64,000 nt of DNA, from the NCBI RefSeq assembly GCF_043195125.1, contig NZ_JBAFWR010000007.1. The stretch is one strand, 5' to 3'. The translations under genes and the position numbers were made by a program. The stretch comes from NCEH01 sp043195125 (lineage in GTDB: Bacteria; Pseudomonadota; Alphaproteobacteria; Rhizobiales; Xanthobacteraceae). Within the stretch, counting starts at the first letter, position 1. Every line of letters begins with the position of its first letter. Below the pieces are notes generated by a model. That model was not told the origin of the DNA and ran no database searches. It saw only the letters and a program-made list of their open reading frames with translations. Below, piece after piece: positions 36,197 to 44,399 of this stretch.

Positions 36197-36540
36197 GCGC
36201 GCTTTCCGGTGAGGCGGCGGCGATACTGGTGGTGATATTGGTCGGCTTCCTGCCCACCGAGATGTGGCGGGCGCTGGCGATGGTGGCCGGCCGAAAAGTG
36301 CAGGAAGGCAGCGAATTATTCCGCTGGGTCAAAGCGGTGGCGACGGCCTTGCTGGCGGCCGTGGTGGGCCGGCTGATCTTCGCCCCGGCGGGCACATTGG
36401 CCGAGATGCCGCTGCTTCTGCGACTTGCGAGCATCGCCATAGGGGTCGCGGTGTTCTTCGCCTGCCGCCGTTCGATTCTGCTCGGGGCGCTTGCGGGTGA
36501 GGCCGTGCTGCTGGGCGGCGCCTGGTGGTTTCTGGGCTGA
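36193..36540 (+). CDS. azlD: AzlD family branched-chain amino acid transport protein, small subunit
   Basis: A 115-residue, four-helix membrane protein and partner of AzlC. Landmarks are AILVVILVGFLPTEMWRALA near the N-terminus and a hydrophobic end ALAGEAVLLGGAWWFLG. The start ATG at 36193 overlaps the azlC stop (ATGA), which is the usual coupling for this pair. It ends 22 bases before the hairpin that terminates the opposing glnA transcript. Confidence 0.85.
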   Translation: MSALSGEAAAILVVILVGFLPTEMWRALAMVAGRKVQEGSELFRWVKAVATALLAAVVGRLIFAPAGTLAEMPLLLRLASIAIGVAVFFACRRSILLGALAGEAVLLGGAWWFLG

Positions 36541-36562
36541 GGGCGCTGCCGTCCGTCGGCAG

Positions 36563-36593
36563 GCAAAAAGAAGGGGCGCCGCGAAGGCGCCCC
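36563..36593 (-). terminator. Intrinsic terminator after glnA
   Basis: On the minus strand GGGGCGCC, loop TTCGC, GGCGCCCC (36593-36573) is followed by TTCTTTTTGCC. An 8-bp GC stem with a clear T-run, 55 bases past the glnA stop. On the plus strand it may also stop azlD transcripts, but no T-run follows there. Confidence 0.8.
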
Positions 36594-36647
36594 AGCTGGA
36601 AGAGTCACACAAAGGAAGCCGGTGGCGAACCGCCGGCCGGTTCGGCC

Positions 36648-38057
36648 TCAGACCGAATAGTACATCTCGAATTCGACCGGGTGCGGCGTCATTTCGAAAC
36701 GCATCACTTCGGTCATCTTGAGATCGATATAGGCTTCGATGAAGTCCGGAGCGAAGACACCGCCCTTCTGAAGATAGGCATTGTCATCTTCCAGCGACTT
36801 CAGCGCTTCGCGCAGCGAACCGCAGACGGTCGGGATCTGCTTCAGCTCCGCCGGGGGCAGATCGTACAGGTCCTTATCCATCGCCGCGCCGGGATCGATG
36901 CGGTTGAGGATACCGTCCATGCCGGCCATGAACAGGGCCGCGAAGGCGAGATAGGGGTTCGCGCCCGGATCGGGAAAGCGGACCTCGACGCGCTTGGCCT
37001 TGGGATTGTTGGTGTAGGGGATGCGGCAGGAGGCCGAACGGTTGCGCGCGGAATAGGCGAGCAGAACCGGAGCTTCATAGCCGGGCACCAGCCGCTTGTA
37101 CGAGTTGGTCAGCGGATTGGTGAAGGCGTTCAGCGACTTGGCATGCTTGATGATGCCGCCGATGTACCACAGGCATTCCTGGCTGAGGTCGGCATACTTG
37201 TCGCCGGCGAACAGGGGCTTGCCGTCCTTCCAGATGGACTGGTGGACGTGCATGCCAGAGCCGTTGTCGCCGAACACCGGCTTCGGCATGAAGGTCGCGG
37301 TCTTGCCATAGATGTTGGCGACCTGATGGATGCAGTACTTATAGATCTGCAGATGGTCGGCCATGGTGACGAGCGGGCCGAACTTCAGGCCCAGTTCGTG
37401 CTGGGCGGAGGCGACTTCATGGTGGTGCTTTTCCACCTTCGCGCCCATCTTGGCCATGGCGCCGAGCATTTCGGAACGCATGTCCTGCGCGCTGTCGAGC
37501 GGGGGAACCGGGAAGTAGCCGCCCTTGGTCTTGATGCGGTGACCAAGGTTACCGCCTTCATATTCCGTGTCGCCATTGATCGGCAGCTCGACGGAATCGA
37601 GCTTGAAGCCCGTGTTGTACGGGTCGGCCTTGAAGCGCACGTCGTCGAAGATGAAGAATTCGGCCTCGGGGCCGAAATAGACCGCATCGCCGATGCCGGT
37701 GGACTTCGCGTAGGCCTCGGCCTTCTTCGCGATGCCGCGCGGATCGCGCGCATAGGGTTCGCCGGTGGTGGGCTCCAGCACGTCACACACGATGGACATC
37801 GTGGTTTCGGAGAAGAAGGGGTCAATGCAGGCGGTTGCCGGATCGGGCAGAAGCTGCATGTCGGATTCGTTGATGGCCTTCCAACCGGCGATGGAGGAGC
37901 CGTCGAAGGCGGTGCCTTCGCTGAACAGGTCTTCGTCCACCATGGAGAGGTCGAAGGTTACGTGCTGCCACTTCCCGCGTGGGTCGGTGAAGCGAAGGTC
38001 GACGTATTTAACGTCGTTGTTCTTTATGGAGTCGAAGACATCCTTGACCGTAGACAT
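36648..38057 (-). CDS. glnA: Glutamine synthetase type I
   Basis: Makes glutamine from glutamate, ammonia and ATP; the main ammonia assimilation step. The 469-residue length is that of GlnA type I. Active-site landmarks are FDGSSIAGWKAINESDM near residue 53, GPEAEFFIF with metal-binding glutamates, and NGSGMHVHQS. Tyr398 in KDLYDLPP is the adenylylation site for GlnE control. The gene follows glnB by 42 bases, and a small dyad (AGTAC/GTACT, 38079-38096) lies between. AGAGGAAAGG provides the ribosome-binding site. Confidence 0.98.
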   Translation of the reverse strand: MSTVKDVFDSIKNNDVKYVDLRFTDPRGKWQHVTFDLSMVDEDLFSEGTAFDGSSIAGWKAINESDMQLLPDPATACIDPFFSETTMSIVCDVLEPTTGEPYARDPRGIAKKAEAYAKSTGIGDAVYFGPEAEFFIFDDVRFKADPYNTGFKLDSVELPINGDTEYEGGNLGHRIKTKGGYFPVPPLDSAQDMRSEMLGAMAKMGAKVEKHHHEVASAQHELGLKFGPLVTMADHLQIYKYCIHQVANIYGKTATFMPKPVFGDNGSGMHVHQSIWKDGKPLFAGDKYADLSQECLWYIGGIIKHAKSLNAFTNPLTNSYKRLVPGYEAPVLLAYSARNRSASCRIPYTNNPKAKRVEVRFPDPGANPYLAFAALFMAGMDGILNRIDPGAAMDKDLYDLPPAELKQIPTVCGSLREALKSLEDDNAYLQKGGVFAPDFIEAYIDLKMTEVMRFEMTPHPVEFEMYYSV

Positions 38058-38099
38058 GCTGGTAAGTGCCTTTCCTCTAGTACTGTTCTTGGTACTTTA

Positions 38100-38438
38100 T
38101 TAAATGGCGTCGAGACCAGATTCGCCCGTACGGATGCGGATCGCTTCCTCAATGTTGGAGACGAAGATCTTGCCGTCACCGATGCGGCCGGTCTGCGCGG
38201 CGCGACGAATCGCGTCCACGGCTTTTTCGACCATGTCGTCGGCGATAACCACCTCGATTTTCACTTTCGGGAGGAAATCGACCACATATTCGGCTCCACG
38301 ATAGAGCTCAGTGTGGCCCTTCTGGCGCCCGAAGCCCTTCGCCTCGGTGACGGTGATGCCCTGGAGACCGACATCTTGCAGCGCCTCCTTCACCTCGTCG
38401 AGCTTGAAGGGTTTAATGATGGCCTCGATCTTTTTCAT
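38100..38438 (-). CDS. glnB: Nitrogen regulatory protein P-II
   Basis: Trimeric sensor that reports 2-oxoglutarate and ATP/ADP and controls glutamine synthetase adenylylation and NtrB/NtrC. The 112-residue protein starts MKKIEAIIKPFKLDEVKEAL; the uridylylated Tyr51 lies in the T-loop GHTELYRGAEYVVDF, and TGRIGDGKIFV closes the nucleotide site. GlnK would be almost identical, but the linkage to glnA favours GlnB. A sigma-54-type promoter lies about 57 bases upstream at 38495-38511, consistent with nitrogen control. Confidence 0.95.
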   Translation of the reverse strand: MKKIEAIIKPFKLDEVKEALQDVGLQGITVTEAKGFGRQKGHTELYRGAEYVVDFLPKVKIEVVIADDMVEKAVDAIRRAAQTGRIGDGKIFVSNIEEAIRIRTGESGLDAI

Positions 38439-38494
38439 GCGCTCCGTCTCCCTGGCCCGTCCCACCGGCAATTGGCCGAGCCGGTTTCCCCTTA

Positions 38495-38511
38495 AGCAGG
38501 ATGCGTGCCAT
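38495..38511 (-). promoter_or_regulatory. Sigma-54 (RpoN) promoter before glnB-glnA
   Basis: On the minus strand ATGGCACG-CATC-CTGCT, against consensus TGGCACG-N4-TTGCW: the invariant GG and GC are exactly ten bases apart and only one base of the -12 box differs. The predicted start site is near 38484, about 45 bases before the glnB ATG. No convincing NtrC site was found upstream. Confidence 0.78.
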
Positions 38512-38640
38512 GCGCGGCAATACATGACCTCTTCGCTGCCCATTGGCAACTGTGACTAAAAAACAGTCAGAATGATCAGATATTGTGCAGTGTTTAATGC
38601 GCTTATCGACAGTTGATGGACGGGAAATAGGCAAGAGGCG

Positions 38641-40146
38641 ATGGAGACCCGAATGATCGAGCTTTTAGACCCTGCCGAGATGGGTCAGGCTGACCAACTT
38701 GCCATCCGTGCCGGAATTGCGGGCAGTGTGCTCATGGAGCGGGCCGGCACGGCCGTGGCGGATACGGTCGCGCGCCAAGCTCTTTCCACGCGGGTCACGA
38801 TCCTTTGCGGTCCGGGAAACAATGGGGGTGACGGATTCGTCGCGGCGCGGGTGTTGAAGCAGCGCGGCTTCCGCGTCCGCCTCGCCCTGCTGGGAAACCG
38901 CGCCGCGCTGAAGGGCGATGCGGCCGGTGCCGCCGAGCGCTGGAACGGCCCGGTGGAGGACCCCGCCACCCTCGATCTCGGCGCGGGCGATCTGATCGTG
39001 GACGCCCTGTTCGGCGCCGGCCTTGCCCGCGATCTCGACGGCGCCGCGCGCGCCCTCGTGGAGCGCATGGGGGCGAGCGGCAAGCCGATCGTGGCCGTCG
39101 ATCTGCCTTCGGGCCTGGACGGCGCCACCGGCGCGGTCCGCGGGGCGGCGGCTCAGGCTGTCGAGACGGTCACGTTCTTTCGCCGCAAGCCCGGCCACCT
39201 GCTGCTGCCGGGCCGCGCGCTCTGCGGCCGGGTGCGGGTGGCGGATATCGGTATTCCCGAAACGGTGCTCGAAACCATCCGGCCGCTCACAGGCGTGAAC
39301 GCACCAGCCGCCTGGGGTGCGCATTTTCCGGTTCCCGGCACGATGGGTCACAAATATGCGCGCGGCCATGCGGTGGTGGTGAGCGGCGGCGCCTGGACGG
39401 CGGGCGCGGCGCGGCTCTCGGCGCGCGGGGCGCTGCGGGCGGGGGCGGGGCTGGTCACCATCGCCTGTCCGCCCGAGGCGCTGGCGATCCACGCCGTTTC
39501 CTATGCCGCCATCATGACGCGCCCGTGCGCGGCGCCGGCCGATCTGATCGCATTGCTGGAGGATCGGCGCCTGTCCACGGTCGTGCTCGGGCCGGGGCTC
39601 GGGGTCGGCGCGCGGACGCGGGACCTGCTGGAGGCCGCCGGCGGCTCCCATCGCAGCCTTGTGGTGGACGCGGATGCCCTCACCAGCTTCGCGGGCGAAG
39701 CGGTTAGCCTCGCCGCTCTGCTCGGCCGATGCGCCGGAGCCGTCGTCACGCCCCATGACGGCGAGTTCGCGCGCCTGTTTGCCGGGCAGGCCGATATTCT
39801 TGACGCTCCTTCCAAGCTGGCGCGCGCGCGGGCGGCGGCACGCATGCTCGGGGCGGTGGTGGTGCTGAAGGGCGCGGATACGGTCGTCGCCAGCCCGGAC
39901 GGGCGCGCCTCCATCGCCGAGAACGCCCCGCCGATGCTGGCGACGGCGGGTTCGGGCGATGTGCTCTCGGGTTTCATCGGCGGGCTGTTGTCGCAGGGCA
40001 TGCCGCCGTTCGAGGCCGCGAGCGCCGGGGTTTGGCTGCACGGCGAGGCCGGCAACGAGGCCGGGGCCGGTCTCATCGCGGACGATCTGCCGGAGGCCTT
40101 ACCGGCGGTTTATGGCCGGCTGTTCGCGGATCTGCCGTCCCATTGA
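38641..40146 (+). CDS. nnr: Bifunctional NAD(P)H-hydrate repair enzyme Nnr
   Basis: Repairs damaged nicotinamide cofactors: the N-terminal epimerase interconverts R- and S-NAD(P)HX and the C-terminal ADP-dependent dehydratase restores NAD(P)H. The 501-residue protein has the epimerase motif LCGPGNNGGDGFVAARVL (about residues 54-72) and the dehydratase motifs VVTPHDGEFARLF and ATAGSGDVLSGFIGGLL. The start is ATG 38641 or 38653; both have purine-rich sequences upstream. It is divergent from glnB, and a long hairpin follows its end. Confidence 0.93.
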   Translation: METRMIELLDPAEMGQADQLAIRAGIAGSVLMERAGTAVADTVARQALSTRVTILCGPGNNGGDGFVAARVLKQRGFRVRLALLGNRAALKGDAAGAAERWNGPVEDPATLDLGAGDLIVDALFGAGLARDLDGAARALVERMGASGKPIVAVDLPSGLDGATGAVRGAAAQAVETVTFFRRKPGHLLLPGRALCGRVRVADIGIPETVLETIRPLTGVNAPAAWGAHFPVPGTMGHKYARGHAVVVSGGAWTAGAARLSARGALRAGAGLVTIACPPEALAIHAVSYAAIMTRPCAAPADLIALLEDRRLSTVVLGPGLGVGARTRDLLEAAGGSHRSLVVDADALTSFAGEAVSLAALLGRCAGAVVTPHDGEFARLFAGQADILDAPSKLARARAAARMLGAVVVLKGADTVVASPDGRASIAENAPPMLATAGSGDVLSGFIGGLLSQGMPPFEAASAGVWLHGEAGNEAGAGLIADDLPEALPAVYGRLFADLPSH

Positions 40147-40172
40147 GGCCTCTTGCCGCAGAGCCCGGTCCC

Positions 40173-40207
40173 GACGAACCGCGCGGCGCCTGCGCCGCGG
40201 GGTCGTC
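40173..40207. terminator. Long GC-rich hairpin between convergent nnr and oxidase-like gene
   Basis: Nested complementary arms (GACGA..CC..CGCGGCGC / GCGCCGCG..GG..TCGTC) fill the 73-base space between two convergent stops. There is no T-run, so it is only terminator-like. Confidence 0.4.
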
Positions 40208-40219
40208 AGGTGAATACGT

Positions 40220-41479
40220 TCAGGCCACGTCGTAGGACTGAGCGGCGACAATCGCGCCGTCACCGCCGCGCTGGCCGATCACCGCCCATTTGCCAGCGGT
40301 GCCGGCCACCAGCGCTGCGCGCACCGTGGTTCGCGGCGCGACCGGAATGGCGTCATGCCACCACGGCTTCCAGCCGTCGTCCACGCCGTCGAGGATGCGG
40401 GCCGGGGCGCCATGCAGCAGCACCGCGACCGGTGCCTCCAGCTTGTTCACCAAAGAGAGCACCACGCTTTGCCCGGGCTTCACCGTGCCGAGGCTCGGGA
40501 AAGACGAGAGCGAGGCCTCGCCAGATAGCGGCACTTCGAAGCGCGCAGCGTTTTCCAGCGGGATCTTCTCCGGCAGGCCATTGGAGGGCAGGGCGTCCGG
40601 AGCGGGAAGCGCCTGGCCCTGGGCGGAGCTTCCCGCGCCCACCGGCACCACGAGGGCGAGCTGGATCGGCAATTGCGTGGTTTCCACATCCAGGCGGATG
40701 GGATCGGCGGTGCCGACATCGAGCGTGAGATCGACGCGGCCGCCGGGGGTGAGCTGGACGCGGCCGTCCTTCAGGGCGAACGGCTGCACCGGCTGGCCAT
40801 CCACCGCCAGCACGAAGCAGGGGGCATCGCCGATCTTCAGGCGCAGGAACTGCGCGCTGGCATTGATCAGCCGCAGGCGCGCGCGCCCACCGGCGGGGGC
40901 TTCCAGGGTTGGGGAGACGGCGCCGTTCACCGTGAGCAGCGGCACGGTCATCTTCGGGTCCGGCGACCAGGCCTGGACCAGCAGCGTGAGGTCGGCGGAG
41001 AAGGGCGAGGCTTGTGCGCTCTCGACGATGAAGGCGCCGACCAGGGTGCGCGATGCGGCTTCCGGAACGAAGGCACGATAAAGGAAGGTGCCGGCGTCCG
41101 GCGGGGTGAAAGCGATGTCGCGTTTCTCGCCGGCGGCAATGGCGGGGCCGGTGAGGCCAGGCACGCCGTCCACCGCGTTCGGCACGCGCACGCCCTGCCA
41201 ATGCAGCGAGAGCGGGGCGTCGATCGCGTTTTCCACATTCACCGCGAACGGCGCGCCCTGCTTCACGCGCAAAACCGGGCCGGGAATGGATTCGCCAAAC
41301 AAAGCGATGGGCGACTGCCCGCCGAGCTCGATGCGCACGGAGTTGGCGGCCTTCAGCCGGTTCGCGGTATCCTGCGCGCTCGCCCCCTGGGCGAATGCGG
41401 CGCGTGCAAACGGGGCGCTGAGCGCCAGGGCGGCGGCTCCGCTGAGAACCGCACGACGGGAAGGGGCCGGAACGCGCAA
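40220..41479 (-). CDS. Multicopper-oxidase-fold Tat substrate lacking copper ligands (FtsP/SufI-like)
   Basis: A 419-residue exported protein with three cupredoxin-like domains. A twin-arginine signal is visible (PSRRAVLSGAAALALS, ending near ARAAFA). The copper ligands are lost: the first HxHG reads HWQG (His93, Gln95), the usual YHSH is LYRA, the C-terminal HPxHLHG region is reduced to LLHGAP, and the final HCHxxxH is replaced by WAVIGQRGGDG. A structural role like that of the cell-division protein FtsP (SufI) is inferred. The start is a TTG at 41479, seven bases after CAGGAGAG; the in-frame ATG at 41545 has no such site. Confidence 0.75.
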   Translation of the reverse strand: MRVPAPSRRAVLSGAAALALSAPFARAAFAQGASAQDTANRLKAANSVRIELGGQSPIALFGESIPGPVLRVKQGAPFAVNVENAIDAPLSLHWQGVRVPNAVDGVPGLTGPAIAAGEKRDIAFTPPDAGTFLYRAFVPEAASRTLVGAFIVESAQASPFSADLTLLVQAWSPDPKMTVPLLTVNGAVSPTLEAPAGGRARLRLINASAQFLRLKIGDAPCFVLAVDGQPVQPFALKDGRVQLTPGGRVDLTLDVGTADPIRLDVETTQLPIQLALVVPVGAGSSAQGQALPAPDALPSNGLPEKIPLENAARFEVPLSGEASLSSFPSLGTVKPGQSVVLSLVNKLEAPVAVLLHGAPARILDGVDDGWKPWWHDAIPVAPRTTVRAALVAGTAGKWAVIGQRGGDGAIVAAQSYDVA

Positions 41480-41624
41480 GGCAGCTCTCCTGGAAATGAA
41501 CGGTTGAGCGGAGCGGACCTTCTCCCGCCGCCGGGCAAAGGGCAAGCCGGATTTACCATCGCGGCCGGCGGGCGGGAAATTTCCCGAGGATGGCCGCGCG
41601 GCGGGCGCTCAACGCTGCTTTTTC

Positions 41625-41653
41625 TTGCTGCACGGTGACAGCAGCATGATATA
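41625..41653 (+). promoter_or_regulatory. Candidate promoter for tRNA-Leu
   Basis: TTGCTG (41625-41630), a 17-base spacer and GATATA (41648-41653), about 90 bases before the tRNA. The -10 region is one of few AT-rich stretches here. Confidence 0.45.
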
Positions 41654-41742
41654 AGCCCCAGCCCGGCCGGTGCCGATTCAATCGGTCGCGCATCGGGAGA
41701 AGCGCGCCTTGCGCAGCTCTCAGGTGCGTGAATCTCGGGCGC

Positions 41743-41827
41743 GCGGGCGTGGCGGAACTGGTAGACGCGCGGGATTTAGGTTCCCGTGACGAAAGTCGTG
41801 GGGGTTCGAGCCCCTCCGCCCGCACCA
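41743..41827 (+). tRNA. tRNA-Leu (anticodon TAG)
   Basis: A complete class II tRNA: acceptor GCGGGCG pairs with CGCCCGC, the anticodon arm CGGGA-TTTAGGT-TCCCG gives anticodon TAG, a variable arm follows (GTGACGAAAGTCGT), and the T arm GGGGGTTCGAGCCCC precedes an encoded CCA. It reads CTA codons, with wobble to other CTN codons. It stands 110 bases upstream of tig, the usual position in alphaproteobacteria. Confidence 0.96.
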
Positions 41828-41937
41828 CGTCACCGGTCCGCACCCTTTCAGGATGCGCATGCGCCTTGCCGGACGCGGCGCACTTTGAGTTTGATGGAAT
41901 GACACCGCCGCGGCGGAAAATGAACGAAGGCAAGACG

Positions 41938-43287
41938 ATGCAGGTGACCGAAACCCAGGCCGACGGCCTCAAGCGTGCCTTTCGCGTGGTGCTTCCCGCG
42001 GCGGACCTGGATGCCAAGGCCAATGGCCGCCTGACCGAGCTCAAGGGCCAGGTGCGTCTCAATGGCTTCCGCCCCGGTAAGGTGCCGGTCGCTCATCTCA
42101 AGCGCGTGTACGGCAAGTCCGTCATGGCCGAGGTGATCGAGCAGGCGGTGACCGAGGCCAATGGCAAGATCGTCGAGGAGCATGGCTTCCGCCTCGCCCT
42201 TCAGCCGCGCGTCGAGCTGCCGAAGGATGAAGCGGAAGTGACCCGTGTCATCGAGGGCAATGCCGATCTCGCTTACACCGTCGAGCTGGAGATCCTGCCG
42301 GTCATCGAGCTGGGCAATTTCAAGGACATCTCCATCGAGAAGCTGGTGGCGAACGTGTCCGACGCGGAAGTGGACGAGACCCTGAACCGGCTCGCCGATT
42401 CCAACCGCCCCTATAGCGAGAAGCAGGGCGCCGCCGAGAATGGCGACCGCGTCACCACCAATTTCGTCGGCACCATCGACGGCGTCGCGTTCGAGGGTGG
42501 CTCGGGCGAAGGCATCCAGGTGGTGATCGGCTCCAACAGCTTCATCCCCGGCTTCGAGGAGCAGCTGCTCGGCATTTCTGCCGGCGAAACCCGCACCGTC
42601 AACGTGTCCTTCCCCGAGGCCTATGCGGCGCGCGAGCTCGCCGGCAAGGCCGCCTCGTTCGAAGTCACCGCGACGCTCGTGGAAACGCCCGGCGAACTGG
42701 TGCTGGATGACGAATTCGCCAAGAGCCTCGGCCAGGAAAGCCTGGACAAGCTCAAGGAGCAGGTGCGCGCCCGCATTTCGCAGGAGCACGCCGGCGCCAG
42801 CCGCCAGAAGGTGAAGCGCGCGCTGCTCGACGCCCTCGACGCCCTGCACAAGTTCGACGTTCCCCCGACCCTGGTGTCGCAGGAGTTCGACGGCGTGTGG
42901 CAGCAGGTGCAGCAGGACCTCACCGCCCAGGGCCGGACCTTCGAGGACGAAGGCACCAATGAGGAAGCCGCGCGCGGCGACTATATGCGGATCGCCGAGC
43001 GTCGCGTGCGCCTCGGGCTGGTTCTTGCGGAAATCGGTGAGCGCAACAATATTCAGGTCAGCGACGATGAAGTGACGCGTGCGGTGGTGGAGCGCGCGCG
43101 GCAGTTTCCCGGACAGGAACAGCAGGTGTGGGATTACTATCGCCGCAATCCGCAGGCGATGGCCTCCGTCCGCGCCCCTCTGTACGAGGAAAAGGTCGTC
43201 GACTTCCTCCTCGAGCTCGCCAACGTGACCGAAAAGCCGGTTTCCCGCGAAGAGCTCTACAAAGAGGAAGACGAGAAGGCGGCCTGA
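41938..43287 (+). CDS. tig: Trigger factor
   Basis: Ribosome-bound chaperone and peptidyl-prolyl isomerase that receives nascent chains at the exit tunnel. The 449-residue protein starts MQVTETQADGLKRAFRV and has the ribosome-binding loop GFRPGKVP near residue 45, an FKBP-type isomerase domain (NGDRVTTNFVGTIDGVAFEG onward, about 165-245) and the helical C-terminal chaperone arms. The ATG at 41938 has GAAGG seven bases upstream; the open frame before it runs through the tRNA-Leu and is not coding. It is first in the tig-clpP-clpX-lon set. Confidence 0.96.
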   Translation: MQVTETQADGLKRAFRVVLPAADLDAKANGRLTELKGQVRLNGFRPGKVPVAHLKRVYGKSVMAEVIEQAVTEANGKIVEEHGFRLALQPRVELPKDEAEVTRVIEGNADLAYTVELEILPVIELGNFKDISIEKLVANVSDAEVDETLNRLADSNRPYSEKQGAAENGDRVTTNFVGTIDGVAFEGGSGEGIQVVIGSNSFIPGFEEQLLGISAGETRTVNVSFPEAYAARELAGKAASFEVTATLVETPGELVLDDEFAKSLGQESLDKLKEQVRARISQEHAGASRQKVKRALLDALDALHKFDVPPTLVSQEFDGVWQQVQQDLTAQGRTFEDEGTNEEAARGDYMRIAERRVRLGLVLAEIGERNNIQVSDDEVTRAVVERARQFPGQEQQVWDYYRRNPQAMASVRAPLYEEKVVDFLLELANVTEKPVSREELYKEEDEKAA

Positions 43288-43366
43288 GCCTCAGGTCGTC
43301 ACCTGCTTCCACTGCGACGATATCGCGCGGCGCACCCTTGCGGGTGGCCGCGCCTGAGGATGCGAG

Positions 43367-43999
43367 ATGCGCGACCCCATTGAGACTTACAACAGCTACC
43401 TGGTTCCCATGGTGGTCGAGCAGACCAACCGCGGCGAACGGTCCTACGATATTTATTCGCGCCTCCTGAAGGAGCGGATCATCTTCCTCACGGGGCCCGT
43501 GGAAGACGGCATGTCCACCCTGGCGGTGGCGCAGCTCCTGTTCCTCGAAGCGGAAAACCCCAAGAAGGAAATCTCGATGTACATCAACTCCCCTGGGGGA
43601 GTGGTGACGTCGGGCCTCGCGATCTACGACACCATGCAGTTCATCCGCCCGCCGGTGTCCACGCTGTGCATCGGGCAGGCCGCCTCCATGGGTTCGCTGC
43701 TGCTGACCGCCGGCGAAAAGGGCCTGCGTTTCGCACTGCCGAACGCACGAATCATGGTTCACCAGCCGTCCGGCGGGTTCCAGGGGCAGGTCACGGACAT
43801 CATGCTCCACGCCCAGGAAATCCTCAGCCTCAAGAAGCGGCTGAATGAAATCTATGTGAAGCACACGGGCCGCACCTTCGGCGAAATCGAGAACGCGCTG
43901 GAACGCGACAACTTCATGACGGCCGGGGCCGCGCAGGAATTTGGTCTGATCGATTCCGTGCTCGACCAGCGTCCCGCGGAAGAGCCGGCGAAGGCCTGA
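43367..43999 (+). CDS. clpP: ATP-dependent Clp protease proteolytic subunit ClpP
   Basis: Forms the 14-subunit barrel that degrades proteins unfolded by ClpA or ClpX. The 210-residue protein has the catalytic triad Ser107 (GQAASMGSLL), His132 (RIMVHQPSGG) and Asp181 (ERDNFM), with the hydrophobic N-terminal loops preceding. Eight to ten residues before YNSYLVPMV are probably removed as propeptide. It lies 79 bases after tig. A 400-base space separates it from clpX, larger than in most relatives. Confidence 0.97.
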   Translation: MRDPIETYNSYLVPMVVEQTNRGERSYDIYSRLLKERIIFLTGPVEDGMSTLAVAQLLFLEAENPKKEISMYINSPGGVVTSGLAIYDTMQFIRPPVSTLCIGQAASMGSLLLTAGEKGLRFALPNARIMVHQPSGGFQGQVTDIMLHAQEILSLKKRLNEIYVKHTGRTFGEIENALERDNFMTAGAAQEFGLIDSVLDQRPAEEPAKA

Positions 44000-44399
44000 T
44001 CCGCCCCTTTTTAGGGTTCAACTGACGCACGGCTCTTGCGTGCAGTGCAAGATCGCGCTTGCATGGGGCCATGAGCCGGCATTCGAACCGGCTGTGGCGG
44101 TACCCTGTGGTTTTTCCCACCTCGGGACACTGTTCAGGGACCCGCCGCGGCAGGCCGTGTCGAGTGGCGTACCTGCGTCGATCGGGAAGCTTCATATCTT
44201 TTCGACGATGCCATCCTCAGGCAAGCGGTCTGGGCATAATCTGTGCATGTGCCTTGATTGCAACGCGAGAGGGTGATTGGCTGAACTTCGGCCGAAAGCC
44301 GAACGGTTCCGGAAGCGGCCCCTGCCGCGTCTGGTCCTGATTTTGGTCCTGAATCGATACGCTTCGGCGTGGCGAGGGAAGGACCGGACGGAGAAGAAG
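44000..44399 (+). other. Gene-free spacer between clpP and clpX (400 bases)
   Basis: No gene recognised; the short open frames here show no known similarity. A hairpin (TCTTGC / GCAAGA, 44034-44052) follows clpP. GATCGCGCTTGCA at 44051-44063 recurs upstream of hup. The last 60 bases before clpX include GGACGGAGAAG as ribosome-binding site. A separate clpX promoter is likely but not identified. Confidence 0.5.

Noticed and set aside
36525..38495. 656-codon open frame antisense to glnA-glnB
   Set aside because: Shadow of two well-identified genes; no ribosome-binding site and no similarity.
38511..38640. NtrC binding sites upstream of the sigma-54 promoter
   Set aside because: TGTGCAGTGTTTAATGCGC is only partly symmetrical and does not fit the NtrC consensus well.
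44040..44340. Short open frames in the clpP-clpX gap
   Set aside because: No similarity, no ribosome-binding site, and overlapping alternatives; treated as spacer.
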